64,000 nt of DNA from positions 62,001 through 126,000 of the forward strand of contig NW_026516313.1 of NCBI RefSeq assembly GCF_025602895.1, read 5' to 3'. How positions within the stretch are numbered: the first letter of the stretch is position 1; each line of letters starts with the position of its first letter. This stretch comes from Polychytrium aggregatum (Eukaryota > Chytridiomycota > Chytridiomycetes > Polychytriales). Of this stretch, positions 42,701 through 48,913 are shown piece after piece. The translations under genes were made by a program, and so were the position numbers. The notes beneath the pieces are model-generated. The model searched no databases, had not been told where the DNA came from, and saw only the letters and a program-made list of their open reading frames with translations.

Positions 42701-43744
42701 CTTGTACTCCTCGGGGATCGACGTCGAGAGGGGCGTCGGATCCGGATCGGTGGCAGGAAGGACGAGGACTTGGAACACAGTCAGGGGTTCGGGGCTAGAC
42801 TGTCTGTCGAGGACGGACTGCTCCAACGACTTGTACCTGATCGCTTGGACACGGACAGGAGCGGGGCTGGGAGCAACGGGACCGGGGAGACCAGGACGGA
42901 CGGAGACGAGACCGGAGGGACCAGGACGAGCAGCACAGGAACAGGGCACCTCACTCGGAACACAATCAGAATAACGTTGAGCGATCACTTTATTCTGATC
43001 ATCTTCGCGAGTACAAACGGTGCGAGGCGAAGAAGCGAGCACCACAGTGGTGTCGGTAGAGGCACGAGGGAAAACATTGGGTGTGTCGCCAACAAGAGGA
43101 AGGGGAGAAGGAGAAACGGAAGAAACGGAAGGGAGGGAAGAGGCATCCACAACCTTGAGGATGTGGTTTGCAGGACGGGGAAGGCAAAGGAGTCCACGAG
43201 CCCAGTGGAACCTGGGTTCGATGGACTGCAGCCAGGGATAGCCAAGGATAACAGGTTGGTGGGGAGACTTAATGACATCAAAGGAAAGGTGTTGAGTGTA
43301 GTCCCCAAGAACAATCTTGAGGGGTTCCGTCTCAAAAGTGATGGGGCCGGAAGAAAGTGGCTGGCCATCGACACCTTGGACAGGGAGGGGAGTGGATTTG
43401 GAAACGAGGGGGACCGAGAAGCGGTCAACAAAGCTCTCGTCGATGAAGTTGCCGGAGGCACCAGAATCGACGAGAAGTTGGCAAGAGAGGGAGCGACCAG
43501 AAGGGAGAACAAGAGAAGCGGAAAAAACGGGAGAAGAAGAAGAAATCGAAGAAACGCACGAAGAAGGCTCGGAGCAGAGATCAGTGTCGGCAGCATGGTT
43601 CGAGCAGATGACCAAGTTCGCAGGTGGTGTGGAGATCGGGAGCTCTGTCAAAGACATCTGGGAGCCAGATGTGCCCTTAGAAGAGGCGGGTTTGACAGAG
43701 TGCGATCCACCACCGACTACATTGATCATTCCACACATAGCCAT
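39785..43744 (-). CDS. Pol polyprotein of C: PR-RT-RNase H-IN-chromodomain
   Basis: 1319 residues, the only complete A-family Pol here. Protease LVDSGASGNFID (DSG 93-95). RT has [19 protein letters not shown] and AYLDDILIYS (YLDD about 532). RNase H has ESDASDFAIGCVLSQ. Integrase has an H-H-C-C domain with GHPGIRRTRAL and CDTCARSK, and D, D, E in MDFITDLPESN, VSDRGSQFTSRF and QTDGQTERVNQ. The chromodomain has YEVQEILDSKL and YFVDWKGYSTDHRSWEP. It starts at the first ATG, but the frame is open to the gag stop in -1. The TGA stop directly abuts the 3' LTR, so the polypurine tract encodes the last residues (GRG). Confidence 0.96.
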   Translation of the reverse strand: MAMCGMINVVGGGSHSVKPASSKGTSGSQMSLTELPISTPPANLVICSNHAADTDLCSEPSSCVSSISSSSPVFSASLVLPSGRSLSCQLLVDSGASGNFIDESFVDRFSVPLVSKSTPLPVQGVDGQPLSSGPITFETEPLKIVLGDYTQHLSFDVIKSPHQPVILGYPWLQSIEPRFHWARGLLCLPRPANHILKVVDASSLPSVSSVSPSPLPLVGDTPNVFPRASTDTTVVLASSPRTVCTREDDQNKVIAQRYSDCVPSEVPCSCAARPGPSGLVSVRPGLPGPVAPSPAPVRVQAIRYKSLEQSVLDRQSSPEPLTVFQVLVLPATDPDPTPLSTSIPEEYKSFGSVFSKQEADSLPPHRTYDCPIDLEPGKTPKFGPLYSLSEPELKALREYLDDNLVKGFIRSSSSPAGSPILFVKKKDGSLRLCVDYRALNTITVKNRYPLPLINEMLDRVRDAKVFTKLDLRGAYNLLRIRAGDEWKTAFRTRYGQFEYLVMPFGLTNAPATFQHFINDVLRDELDNFAIAYLDDILIYSADPTQHANHVKQVLAKLQAAKLYCKLEKCEFSKDKVSFLGYVISPKGIEMERAKLSAIVDWPVPRNVSDLRSFIGFSNFYRRFIDGYAKIAGPLTLLFKKSQVFRWSPDAHKAFQSLKEAFVSEPVLAHPDPSKPFVVESDASDFAIGCVLSQRGSDGHLHPCSFHSRTLMDAERNYSIYEKELLAIKEAFEVWRHYLEGAQHPVQVLTDHKNLEYLASARILNQRHARWSQFLSRFDLRIQYLPGPKNGKADALSRRPDYVPPSAPVSKEPPPLLPPSSFACAVRRSSDASSTRPVDLLKLIAEEQPKDPSLDQLRNDPKYVLKDDLLTFMDKIVVPESCRVPVLKSCHDPVAVGHPGIRRTRALISRQFWWPSIRKDVQAYVSTCDTCARSKVPRHKPFGYLQPLPTASRPWSLVTMDFITDLPESNGKTCIFVVVDSLTKMAHFLPCRSLPSAEETASLFLDNIFRLHGLPDNIVSDRGSQFTSRFWQALCSELGIKTSLSTAFHPQTDGQTERVNQVINQHLRCYTSYQQDDWAMLLPLAEFSYNNLEHTSTKASPFLATYGFNPRFESPVLPSSLDVPSATDRVEHLRHNLALLKENLEKAKADYKRFADAHKSDAPKFAPGDQVWVLTRNIKTTRPSKKLDYQRIGPYKIVEAIGSLAFRLDLPKDLKIHPVFHVSLLEPHKSNTLPGRIQDPPPPVRVDDHLEYEVQEILDSKLVRGKLSYFVDWKGYSTDHRSWEPANYVNAPDKIADFHRRYPDKPGLIVRRSGRSLGRG

Positions 43745-43809
43745 GCGCTCGACACTTACCTCATGCTCCTTACCATCGACGCTTGCTTCTGGAGGAAGGG
43801 GGGACGGCT

Positions 43810-43837
43810 CCAGATCTAAGCCTCCACTTAGATCTGG
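43810..43837 (-). other. Inverted repeat holding the C gag stop codon
   Basis: 11-bp perfect arms (43810-43820 and 43827-43837), 6-nt spacer. The gag stop occupies 43828-43830. GTAAGT and GTAAGG motifs follow 50-65 nt downstream on the minus strand. Confidence 0.85.
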
Positions 43838-44811
43838 GCCTGGTCGTTTCCCGACTCGAAGTGTTCCTCCTCACCATCATCGTAGACGATGGTTCGGACA
43901 ACCTTCGAACGGGGACGGGAGCCGGGAGCCTGAGGACGGGAGCCAGGGAAGCGGGAACCAGAGGCGGGAGCACGGGAGCCGGACTTGAGGGGGCAGGACT
44001 TGGCGACGTGGCCGGGCTTGCCACAGCGGAAGCAGAGGCGCTCCTGGAAACGGCGGTTCTTCTCCTCGGGGGTCAGGCGGCTGACGACGGCGGCGTCGAT
44101 CTGCATCGGCTCGGAGTAGAGAACCGGAGGCTCCTGGGCGGGCGGCTGGAAGGACGGAGGTCGGGAGTTGAAGGCCTGGGTGCCGAAGGAAACAGGGCCA
44201 GTGTTTCGGAGCTCGTTGTTGAGCTCGATGATGCGTGCATCGATCTTGAGGCAACGCTCGACGAACGGGACCAAGCGGAGAGGGAGAGGGTCGATGAAGG
44301 AGAGGCGCTGCTTGATCTCCCTCGACAGGCCACGGCGGAAGGCGGATATCTTGGCTTCGTCGTTCCATGGAAGGTCGGCGGCAACGCGGAGGAACTCTGA
44401 GGCATAATCCATGCACGAGCGGTTGCCCTGTGCCATGGAGGAAAGGAGCAGCTCGGCAGTATGGGTGCGGTCGGGATCGTCAAACGCTTGGCGAAAGCGT
44501 TCCATGAACGAGTCGAACGAGTGCAGGATTTGATCGTTCGACTCGATCAAGGGAGTCGCCCACTGGAGGGCCGGACCAGTGAGCAAACTCAAGACGTAAC
44601 CCACCTTGACTTGCTCGGACGGGAACCTGGATGCCTGGAGCATCATGAGCAGGCGGCACTGGTTGACGAAGGGGCGGAACTTTGACCTGGTGCCGTCGAA
44701 CTTGTCCGGGGTCGGCATGTGCGGGAGCTGCGGGGCGGCGGAAGAGTGTGTGGTCCGGAGGAGGACCAGTTCCTCCTGGAGGGCAACGATTTGGGCCTGG
44801 AGTTGGTCCAT
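43828..44811 (-). CDS. Gag of C
   Basis: 327 residues, identical in plan to B Gag. The N-terminal MDQLQAQIVALQEEL helix, the PDKFDGTRSKFRPFVNQC capsid entry and the zinc knuckle CFRCGKPGHVAKSC are all present. It ends in DQAQI at the TAA inside the hairpin. Confidence 0.95.
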   Translation of the reverse strand: MDQLQAQIVALQEELVLLRTTHSSAAPQLPHMPTPDKFDGTRSKFRPFVNQCRLLMMLQASRFPSEQVKVGYVLSLLTGPALQWATPLIESNDQILHSFDSFMERFRQAFDDPDRTHTAELLLSSMAQGNRSCMDYASEFLRVAADLPWNDEAKISAFRRGLSREIKQRLSFIDPLPLRLVPFVERCLKIDARIIELNNELRNTGPVSFGTQAFNSRPPSFQPPAQEPPVLYSEPMQIDAAVVSRLTPEEKNRRFQERLCFRCGKPGHVAKSCPLKSGSRAPASGSRFPGSRPQAPGSRPRSKVVRTIVYDDGEEEHFESGNDQAQI

Positions 44812-44917
44812 GTGGGATATGGGGGCGGGGGGGAGAGTGCAGAGAAGACAACAGAGAATAGAAGGATGAGGGCAGCAACGAAGCCTCAGCCAAGCAGGTG
44901 GTCAGACAGAGAGAGGG

Positions 44918-44930
44918 AGTTCGAACAATA
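44918..44930 (-). promoter_or_regulatory. Self-priming primer binding site of C
   Basis: On the minus strand, 2 nt (TA) after the LTR end, TTGTTCGAACT is the exact 11-nt complement of AGTTCGAACAA in the LTR (45033-45023). Confidence 0.7.
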
Positions 44931-45315
44931 TGTGAGGACCACGACAAGCAACGACACTGGACGACCAGGTGCTTGGCGAACAACGATAAGCTATATTACG
45001 ACTTATCAGATAACAACAAGTGTTGTTCGAACTGCAGATACAAAATGGGTGCGAGAAAGGAGGGGCTTTATAGCCAAGAGGGAAACCGAAGGGCGAAAGT
45101 GGGCGAGAAGGGTGGAGCGACAAACGATGGACGAGAAGGGGGTGCGAGGGAGGCGGAGCATCCAGCGAGAGGGGCGAAGCACAGCGCAGTCGGAGGCGAA
45201 GTCAGAGTCATCGGCGCCAGCCAATCAGGGAATACACGCCAAGACAAACAAACATGACTCACGGTGCATCACGCGCAGCAGTCCACACGTGTTCCCAACG
45301 TGCATGATCATCACA
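44931..45315 (-). repeat. 5' LTR of C (385 bp)
   Basis: Same as the shared LTR 39400-39784 as far as read. It contains TGACTCA (45255-45261), a CCAAT motif, the core promoter, and two hairpins just after the predicted start: AACAAC/GTTGTT and GATAAG/CTTATC. Confidence 0.95.
45023..45072 (-). promoter_or_regulatory. TATA box and predicted start/self-primer of C
   Basis: TATAAAG starts at 45072 on the minus strand. AGTTCGAACAA starts at 45033, 39 bp downstream. Confidence 0.75.
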
Positions 45316-45711
45316 GTACCATGATTGGCGTTGTGGCGCAGCGCATTGTCATGGCACTCATGAGCATCCGGGACTGGCGACGGTCTAGAACCTTCCTGCA
45401 CCATGCATTAGATTAGTTCATTCATTTACTTTATTTGATCACAGAGTGGCTTATCCTGTGGCTGAGCTCGATGACATGATAGATTAGATGGTCGAGGTAT
45501 AAATAGAGGAGCTCAGGGGCCAGAAGGAAATCACACCCAGTGAATTATCTTATCACCTTTCTGAATATAAGATCATCACTCTCTCGTACCTTGCCCTTGC
45601 TCCCTGCCCTGCTCCTCGTTCTTGCCCTCGTTCCGATTCCCACGCCTTGTCTGCACCGTCAAGAACCCACTCGGTCTGCTGACACCTGTTTCCCACGCCT
45701 CGTTCCTGACA
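45316..45711 (+). repeat. 5' LTR of I, lacking its first 12 bp
   Basis: 396 bp matching 61930-62325 of the 3' LTR, starting at GTACC. TATA box and transcript start region are retained. Confidence 0.95.
45498..45548 (+). promoter_or_regulatory. TATA box and predicted start/self-primer of I
   Basis: TATAAATAG at 45498. AGTGAATTAT at 45539-45548 (41 bp downstream) is the exact complement of ATAATTCACT at 45714-45723, which lies 2 nt inside the LTR end. Confidence 0.7.
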
Positions 45712-45713
45712 TC

Positions 45714-45723
45714 ATAATTCACT
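45714..45723 (+). promoter_or_regulatory. Self-priming primer binding site of I
   Basis: ATAATTCACT after the 2-nt spacer TC following the LTR end CTGACA. Confidence 0.65.
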
Positions 45724-45750
45724 CCACCCCCCTTGCCTTGTCCTACTACC

Positions 45751-46680
45751 ATGGCTGACCCCATCCAGGCCGTCCTTGAACAGCTGGCTGCTCTGACTAC
45801 TCAGAACCAGCAGCAGCAAGAGACTATCCTTGAGCTTCAACGCCAACTGCAGCACCAGCATCACCAATTCCAGATGCTTCAACAAGTCCAAGTGCCTCAG
45901 CTTCCCCCGCCCCAGGAGCACAACGTGGTCTTCAGAGAGCCCAAGGTCCCCTGCCCGGACAAATTCTCTGGTGCCGCCAAGGACATCAAGAACTTTATCG
46001 CGAACGTCAACAACGTCATCGCGCTTCAACCCACGCGTTTCCCGGACGAGCGCGTCAAGATCCTCTACACGGGAACGCTCCTCTCGGACCAAGCTCTATC
46101 GTGGTTCCGGACCCTTGAAGACGTGCCGGTGACCCTCCAAGATTTCTGGCTTCAACTGAATAACACCTTCGGGGATCCCCACTCCGTCTGGAGTGCAAGG
46201 TCCAAGCTCAAGACCCTGAACCAAGGCAGGCAACCTTGTGTCGCGTACACGACGCGCTTCAAGCAGCTCGCCCTCGAGTCGGGCTACAACGAGGAAGCCC
46301 TCTACCAGCACTTCTACGATGGGCTCAGTGATCCCATCAAGGATGCACTGGCCCAGACCCTCGATGTTCCGCAGCAGTTGGATCGCTTCATGATCCTGTG
46401 TATCCAGCTTGATAATAGACAGTTCTCTCGGCGCATGGAGAAGGCGGCAGGTGGGCACGGACCCAGACCACACGGGCGGCCACCTGTCACCCTCCATGAT
46501 ACGCGCTATGAGCCCATGCAGGTGGATGCCGTTCACACCCTACCCAAGGGCCCACTCTCGCGTGAGGAGAAGGAGAGGAGATTAAAAGAGAACCTCTGCC
46601 TCTACTGTGGTGAACCGGGTCACCATGCCAAGACCTGCCCCAACAAGAGCCACCCAAACTTCAGCGTCCAGGCACAGTAA
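45751..46680 (+). CDS. Gag of I
   Basis: 309 residues, MADPIQAVLEQLAAL at the start. A glutamine-rich N-terminal helix (QNQQQQETILELQRQLQHQ, about residues 20-40) probably forms a coiled coil. The capsid-like core begins at CPDKFSGAAKDIKNF. A canonical zinc knuckle CLYCGEPGHHAKTC (C283-C296) lies 13 residues from the end. The ATG is 40 nt inside the LTR; an upstream in-frame TTG was not used. The stop lies in the loop of an 8-bp hairpin and pol overlaps in the -1 frame. Confidence 0.95.
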   Translation: MADPIQAVLEQLAALTTQNQQQQETILELQRQLQHQHHQFQMLQQVQVPQLPPPQEHNVVFREPKVPCPDKFSGAAKDIKNFIANVNNVIALQPTRFPDERVKILYTGTLLSDQALSWFRTLEDVPVTLQDFWLQLNNTFGDPHSVWSARSKLKTLNQGRQPCVAYTTRFKQLALESGYNEEALYQHFYDGLSDPIKDALAQTLDVPQQLDRFMILCIQLDNRQFSRRMEKAAGGHGPRPHGRPPVTLHDTRYEPMQVDAVHTLPKGPLSREEKERRLKENLCLYCGEPGHHAKTCPNKSHPNFSVQAQ

Positions 46681-46698
46681 GGGGCCTAACCCTGGACG
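46665..46698 (+). other. Inverted repeat around the I gag stop codon
   Basis: CGTCCAGG (46665-46672) and CCTGGACG (46691-46698) form an 8-bp perfect stem; the 18-nt loop contains the gag TAA (46678-46680). Confidence 0.8.
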
Positions 46699-47097
46699 AT
46701 ACCTCTGCGGCCCCCACTCTCTTTAATGCAACTGTTACTTCTCGAAAGGCTCCAAGGAGCCTCATTGTCCCTGTTACACTTCACTTGCATGGTAGCACAA
46801 TCTTGTGTAACGCCCTTATTGACTCGGGCTCTTCGTGTAACCTCCTCGATTCCAACCTTGTTCAGCATCGCCACATTCCTATTAGAAAGAAACCAAAGCC
46901 CCTTAGAGTCTACCTCGCAGACAATTCCTCTACCCAACTGATCACAGACGAGACGTACCCCTGTGATCTTGACGTCCATCCTCTCCCCCGTTCCCACGCT
47001 ATGGTCTTTGATATTTTCCCTTGTAACTCCCCCCACTTTGCCATTATTTTGGGTTTCCCATGGCTTCAGGAGTGTAACCCTGCCGTGGATTGGCAGC
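46683..47097 (+). pseudogene. Pol of I, piece 1: protease
   Basis: Open in the -1 frame from gag through the stop-codon hairpin. The protease motif ALIDSGSSCNLLDSN and the flap/C-terminal motif AIILGFPWLQECNP are present. The frame is interrupted at GCAGC (47093-47097) by F-f and continues at 53507. It is not mutated, only split. Confidence 0.92.
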
Positions 47098-47641
47098 TGT
47101 TAGGGATAGCTTCTGCTTGTTCTCCACTTTGAATGCACACTTGGCTGTTCTTTTGCCTTTCTGTTTGTTTGTGTGTAGCCTTGCAGTTCCCCTCCGATTT
47201 TCCGCCCTTTGCCTGTCTTTTCCGCTCCTTCCGCACTTCCGTTTTCCCGCGCTGCTCCGCTTCCTTTGTCTTCTTCGCACGCGCCGGTTTGTTTGTACAC
47301 GCGCTTTGCTGCGATTGGTTGCAATTCGGCCGCCGGTCATGTGTCCCCCCACCGGTGACTCATGACCTGCCTGACCGCCCCGATCTCTTGTTCATCTCGC
47401 ACGCATTTGCCCCAACCTTATACTTGACCAATCCGCTTCTTGGATGTTGAGTCACATTGCTTCGCCTTTGCACGTTTCTCCTGCCAGGTGCTTCGCTTTT
47501 GCTTGCGCCTCTCTCGCTTTGGTTCTCTGCCTGTCTCGGTGGTCCTTCTCGGCCCTCGTTCGTGCATCGCCCCCTTCGCCCTGCTCGATCGCCCACTTTT
47601 CCCTCCCTTGGCCGCCCTTCGCTGCCAAGTCCGGACTTGTC

Positions 47642-47692
47642 TATAAATAGCCTGACCCCCGCGATGTGTAGTCGAACCTCAGCGTTCAAAAT
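47642..47692 (+). promoter_or_regulatory. TATA box and predicted start/self-primer of F-f
   Basis: TATAAATAG at 47642-47650. AGCGTTCAAAAT at 47681-47692 starts 39 bp downstream and is the exact 12-nt complement of the primer site. Confidence 0.75.
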
Positions 47693-47699
47693 AGGACTA

Positions 47700-47722
47700 A
47701 ATAAAGTGCCTTCTACTTTATT
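47700..47722 (+). other. Hairpin containing AATAAA near the predicted transcript start
   Basis: AATAAAGT (47700-47707) and ACTTTATT (47715-47722) form an 8-bp perfect stem with loop GCCTTCT. The AATAAA poly(A) signal lies in the stem, about 20 nt after the predicted start. It is conserved in all F LTRs here. Confidence 0.7.
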
Positions 47723-47739
47723 CTCTGAGTGTTCCTCAC

Positions 47740-47883
47740 GTCTCATTTCGAGACAAGTCTTATCTTGAACGGATCTTTGCTTCCCTCGCTCCCTCTCCGA
47801 GTCCACTTCGGACTTTACCCTTGCTTTCCCTGAGCTCACTTCGAGCTCACTTCTTCTTTTGCCGTTGAGTCCCCCTCGGACTC
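47740..47883 (+). other. Four consecutive short hairpins in the F-f LTR end
   Basis: GTCTC/GAGAC (47740-47754), GAGTCC/GGACTT (47799-47815), GAGCTC/GAGCTC (47832-47848) and GAGTCC/GGACTC (47867-47883). Each has a 5-nt spacer: ATTTC, ACTTC, ACTTC and CCCTC (CCTTC in F-e). Confidence 0.7.
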
Positions 47884-47890
47884 TAACATC

Positions 47891-47902
47891 ATTTTGAACG
47901 CT
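47891..47902 (+). promoter_or_regulatory. Self-priming primer binding site of F-f
   Basis: ATTTTGAACGCT, 2 nt (TC) after the LTR end. Confidence 0.7.
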
Positions 47903-47959
47903 CCCTCTTGGCTTTCCGGCCTTTCTTCTTCTTTCGCCTCTCTTTCCCTACTCGATCCG

Positions 47960-48913
47960 ATGGCTGAGCCTGCTGCACCCCCTGCAGATCTCAATGCGTA
48001 TCTGGCGCGCATGGAGGAGCGTATGAACGCCCTCATGACCCAGAACGCTGCTCTCCATCGTCAGATCCAGGACCTGCAAGCTCCCGCCGCCGCTCCCCGC
48101 CAGGTCTACCAGGTGAACAAGCCCAAGGAGTTCCTAGGTTCCCGTGACGAAACGACGGCCTTCCTCGCCCAGTGCCACCTGGTCTTCCTCGCCGATCCCG
48201 CCTTCTTCGCGCCCGAGCGCCAGAAGGTCCTTTACGCCACCTCCTTCCTCCGCGGCGAAGCCTTCAAGTGGTACGAGGCCGCCTTCTACATGGCCAACCG
48301 TTTCCCTGCTTCCTTCGCCGACTTCGAAGTTGCCCTGAAGTCGACCTTCGGTGAGGACACGGCCTCCTCGCAAGATAAGGCCCTCAACGACCTCAAGCGC
48401 TTGGTCCAGCTCAAGTCCTGCCAAGCCTTTGCCACCCGCTTCGTCCAACTTGCCGCCCGAGTCCAGACCGACGAACCCACCAAGATGCACTTCTTCAAGG
48501 AGGGTTTGAAGTCTGAAGTCAAGTTCCATTTGATCGGTCTCCGCCCCGCTCCCGCTTCCTTGCCCGAGTTGATCAAGGCAGCGGTCGAGTACGACGATGC
48601 CCTCCATCGTCTCAAGGTCTCTTCCCGTTCCCAACCTCCTCCTCCTTCTTCTCGCTCTGCTCCCCATCACCACCATTCTCCCGCGCATGTTTCTTCTTCC
48701 TCCTCTTCTGCGCCCACTCCCATGGACCTTGACTCTGTCTCGGTCCGCCCTGCTAAGCTCTCCGACGTCGAGAAAAAGCGACGTCGTGAGCAGGGTCTCT
48801 GTTTGTACTGCGGGGAAAAGTCTTGTCCCGGCAGTCGCGATGTTCAGCAGTGCCCGGTTCTGGTCAAACGGAACTCGGGAAATGCCCACAGCCGAGCAGC
48901 ACCTCGCAAGTAA
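47960..48913 (+). CDS. Gag of F-f
   Basis: 317 residues starting MAEPAAPPADLNAYL. Coiled-coil-like N-terminus, capsid-like core, Ser/Pro/His linker and a four-cysteine cluster (C281, C284, C289, C298) without the usual histidine. It supplies the particle shell. TAA is in the loop of the 8-bp hairpin and pol overlaps in -1. Confidence 0.95.
   Translation: MAEPAAPPADLNAYLARMEERMNALMTQNAALHRQIQDLQAPAAAPRQVYQVNKPKEFLGSRDETTAFLAQCHLVFLADPAFFAPERQKVLYATSFLRGEAFKWYEAAFYMANRFPASFADFEVALKSTFGEDTASSQDKALNDLKRLVQLKSCQAFATRFVQLAARVQTDEPTKMHFFKEGLKSEVKFHLIGLRPAPASLPELIKAAVEYDDALHRLKVSSRSQPPPPSSRSAPHHHHSPAHVSSSSSSAPTPMDLDSVSVRPAKLSDVEKKRRREQGLCLYCGEKSCPGSRDVQQCPVLVKRNSGNAHSRAAPRK

Larger units (their letters stand above)
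39785..45315 (-). mobile_element. C: complete family A element, first unit of the B/C tandem
   Basis: With the shared LTR (39400-39784) this is a full element of 5916 bp with open gag and pol. Its 5' LTR ends at 45315, inside the I 5' LTR, followed by GTACC (45316-45320), half of the target-site duplication. Confidence 0.96.
47098..47888 (+). repeat. 5' LTR of F-f (791 bp)
   Basis: TGTTAGGG to CTCTAACA. Contains TGACTCA (47356) and TGAGTCA (47448), CCAAT motifs in both directions, the core promoter, a poly(A)-signal hairpin and four short hairpins near its end. Confidence 0.96.
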
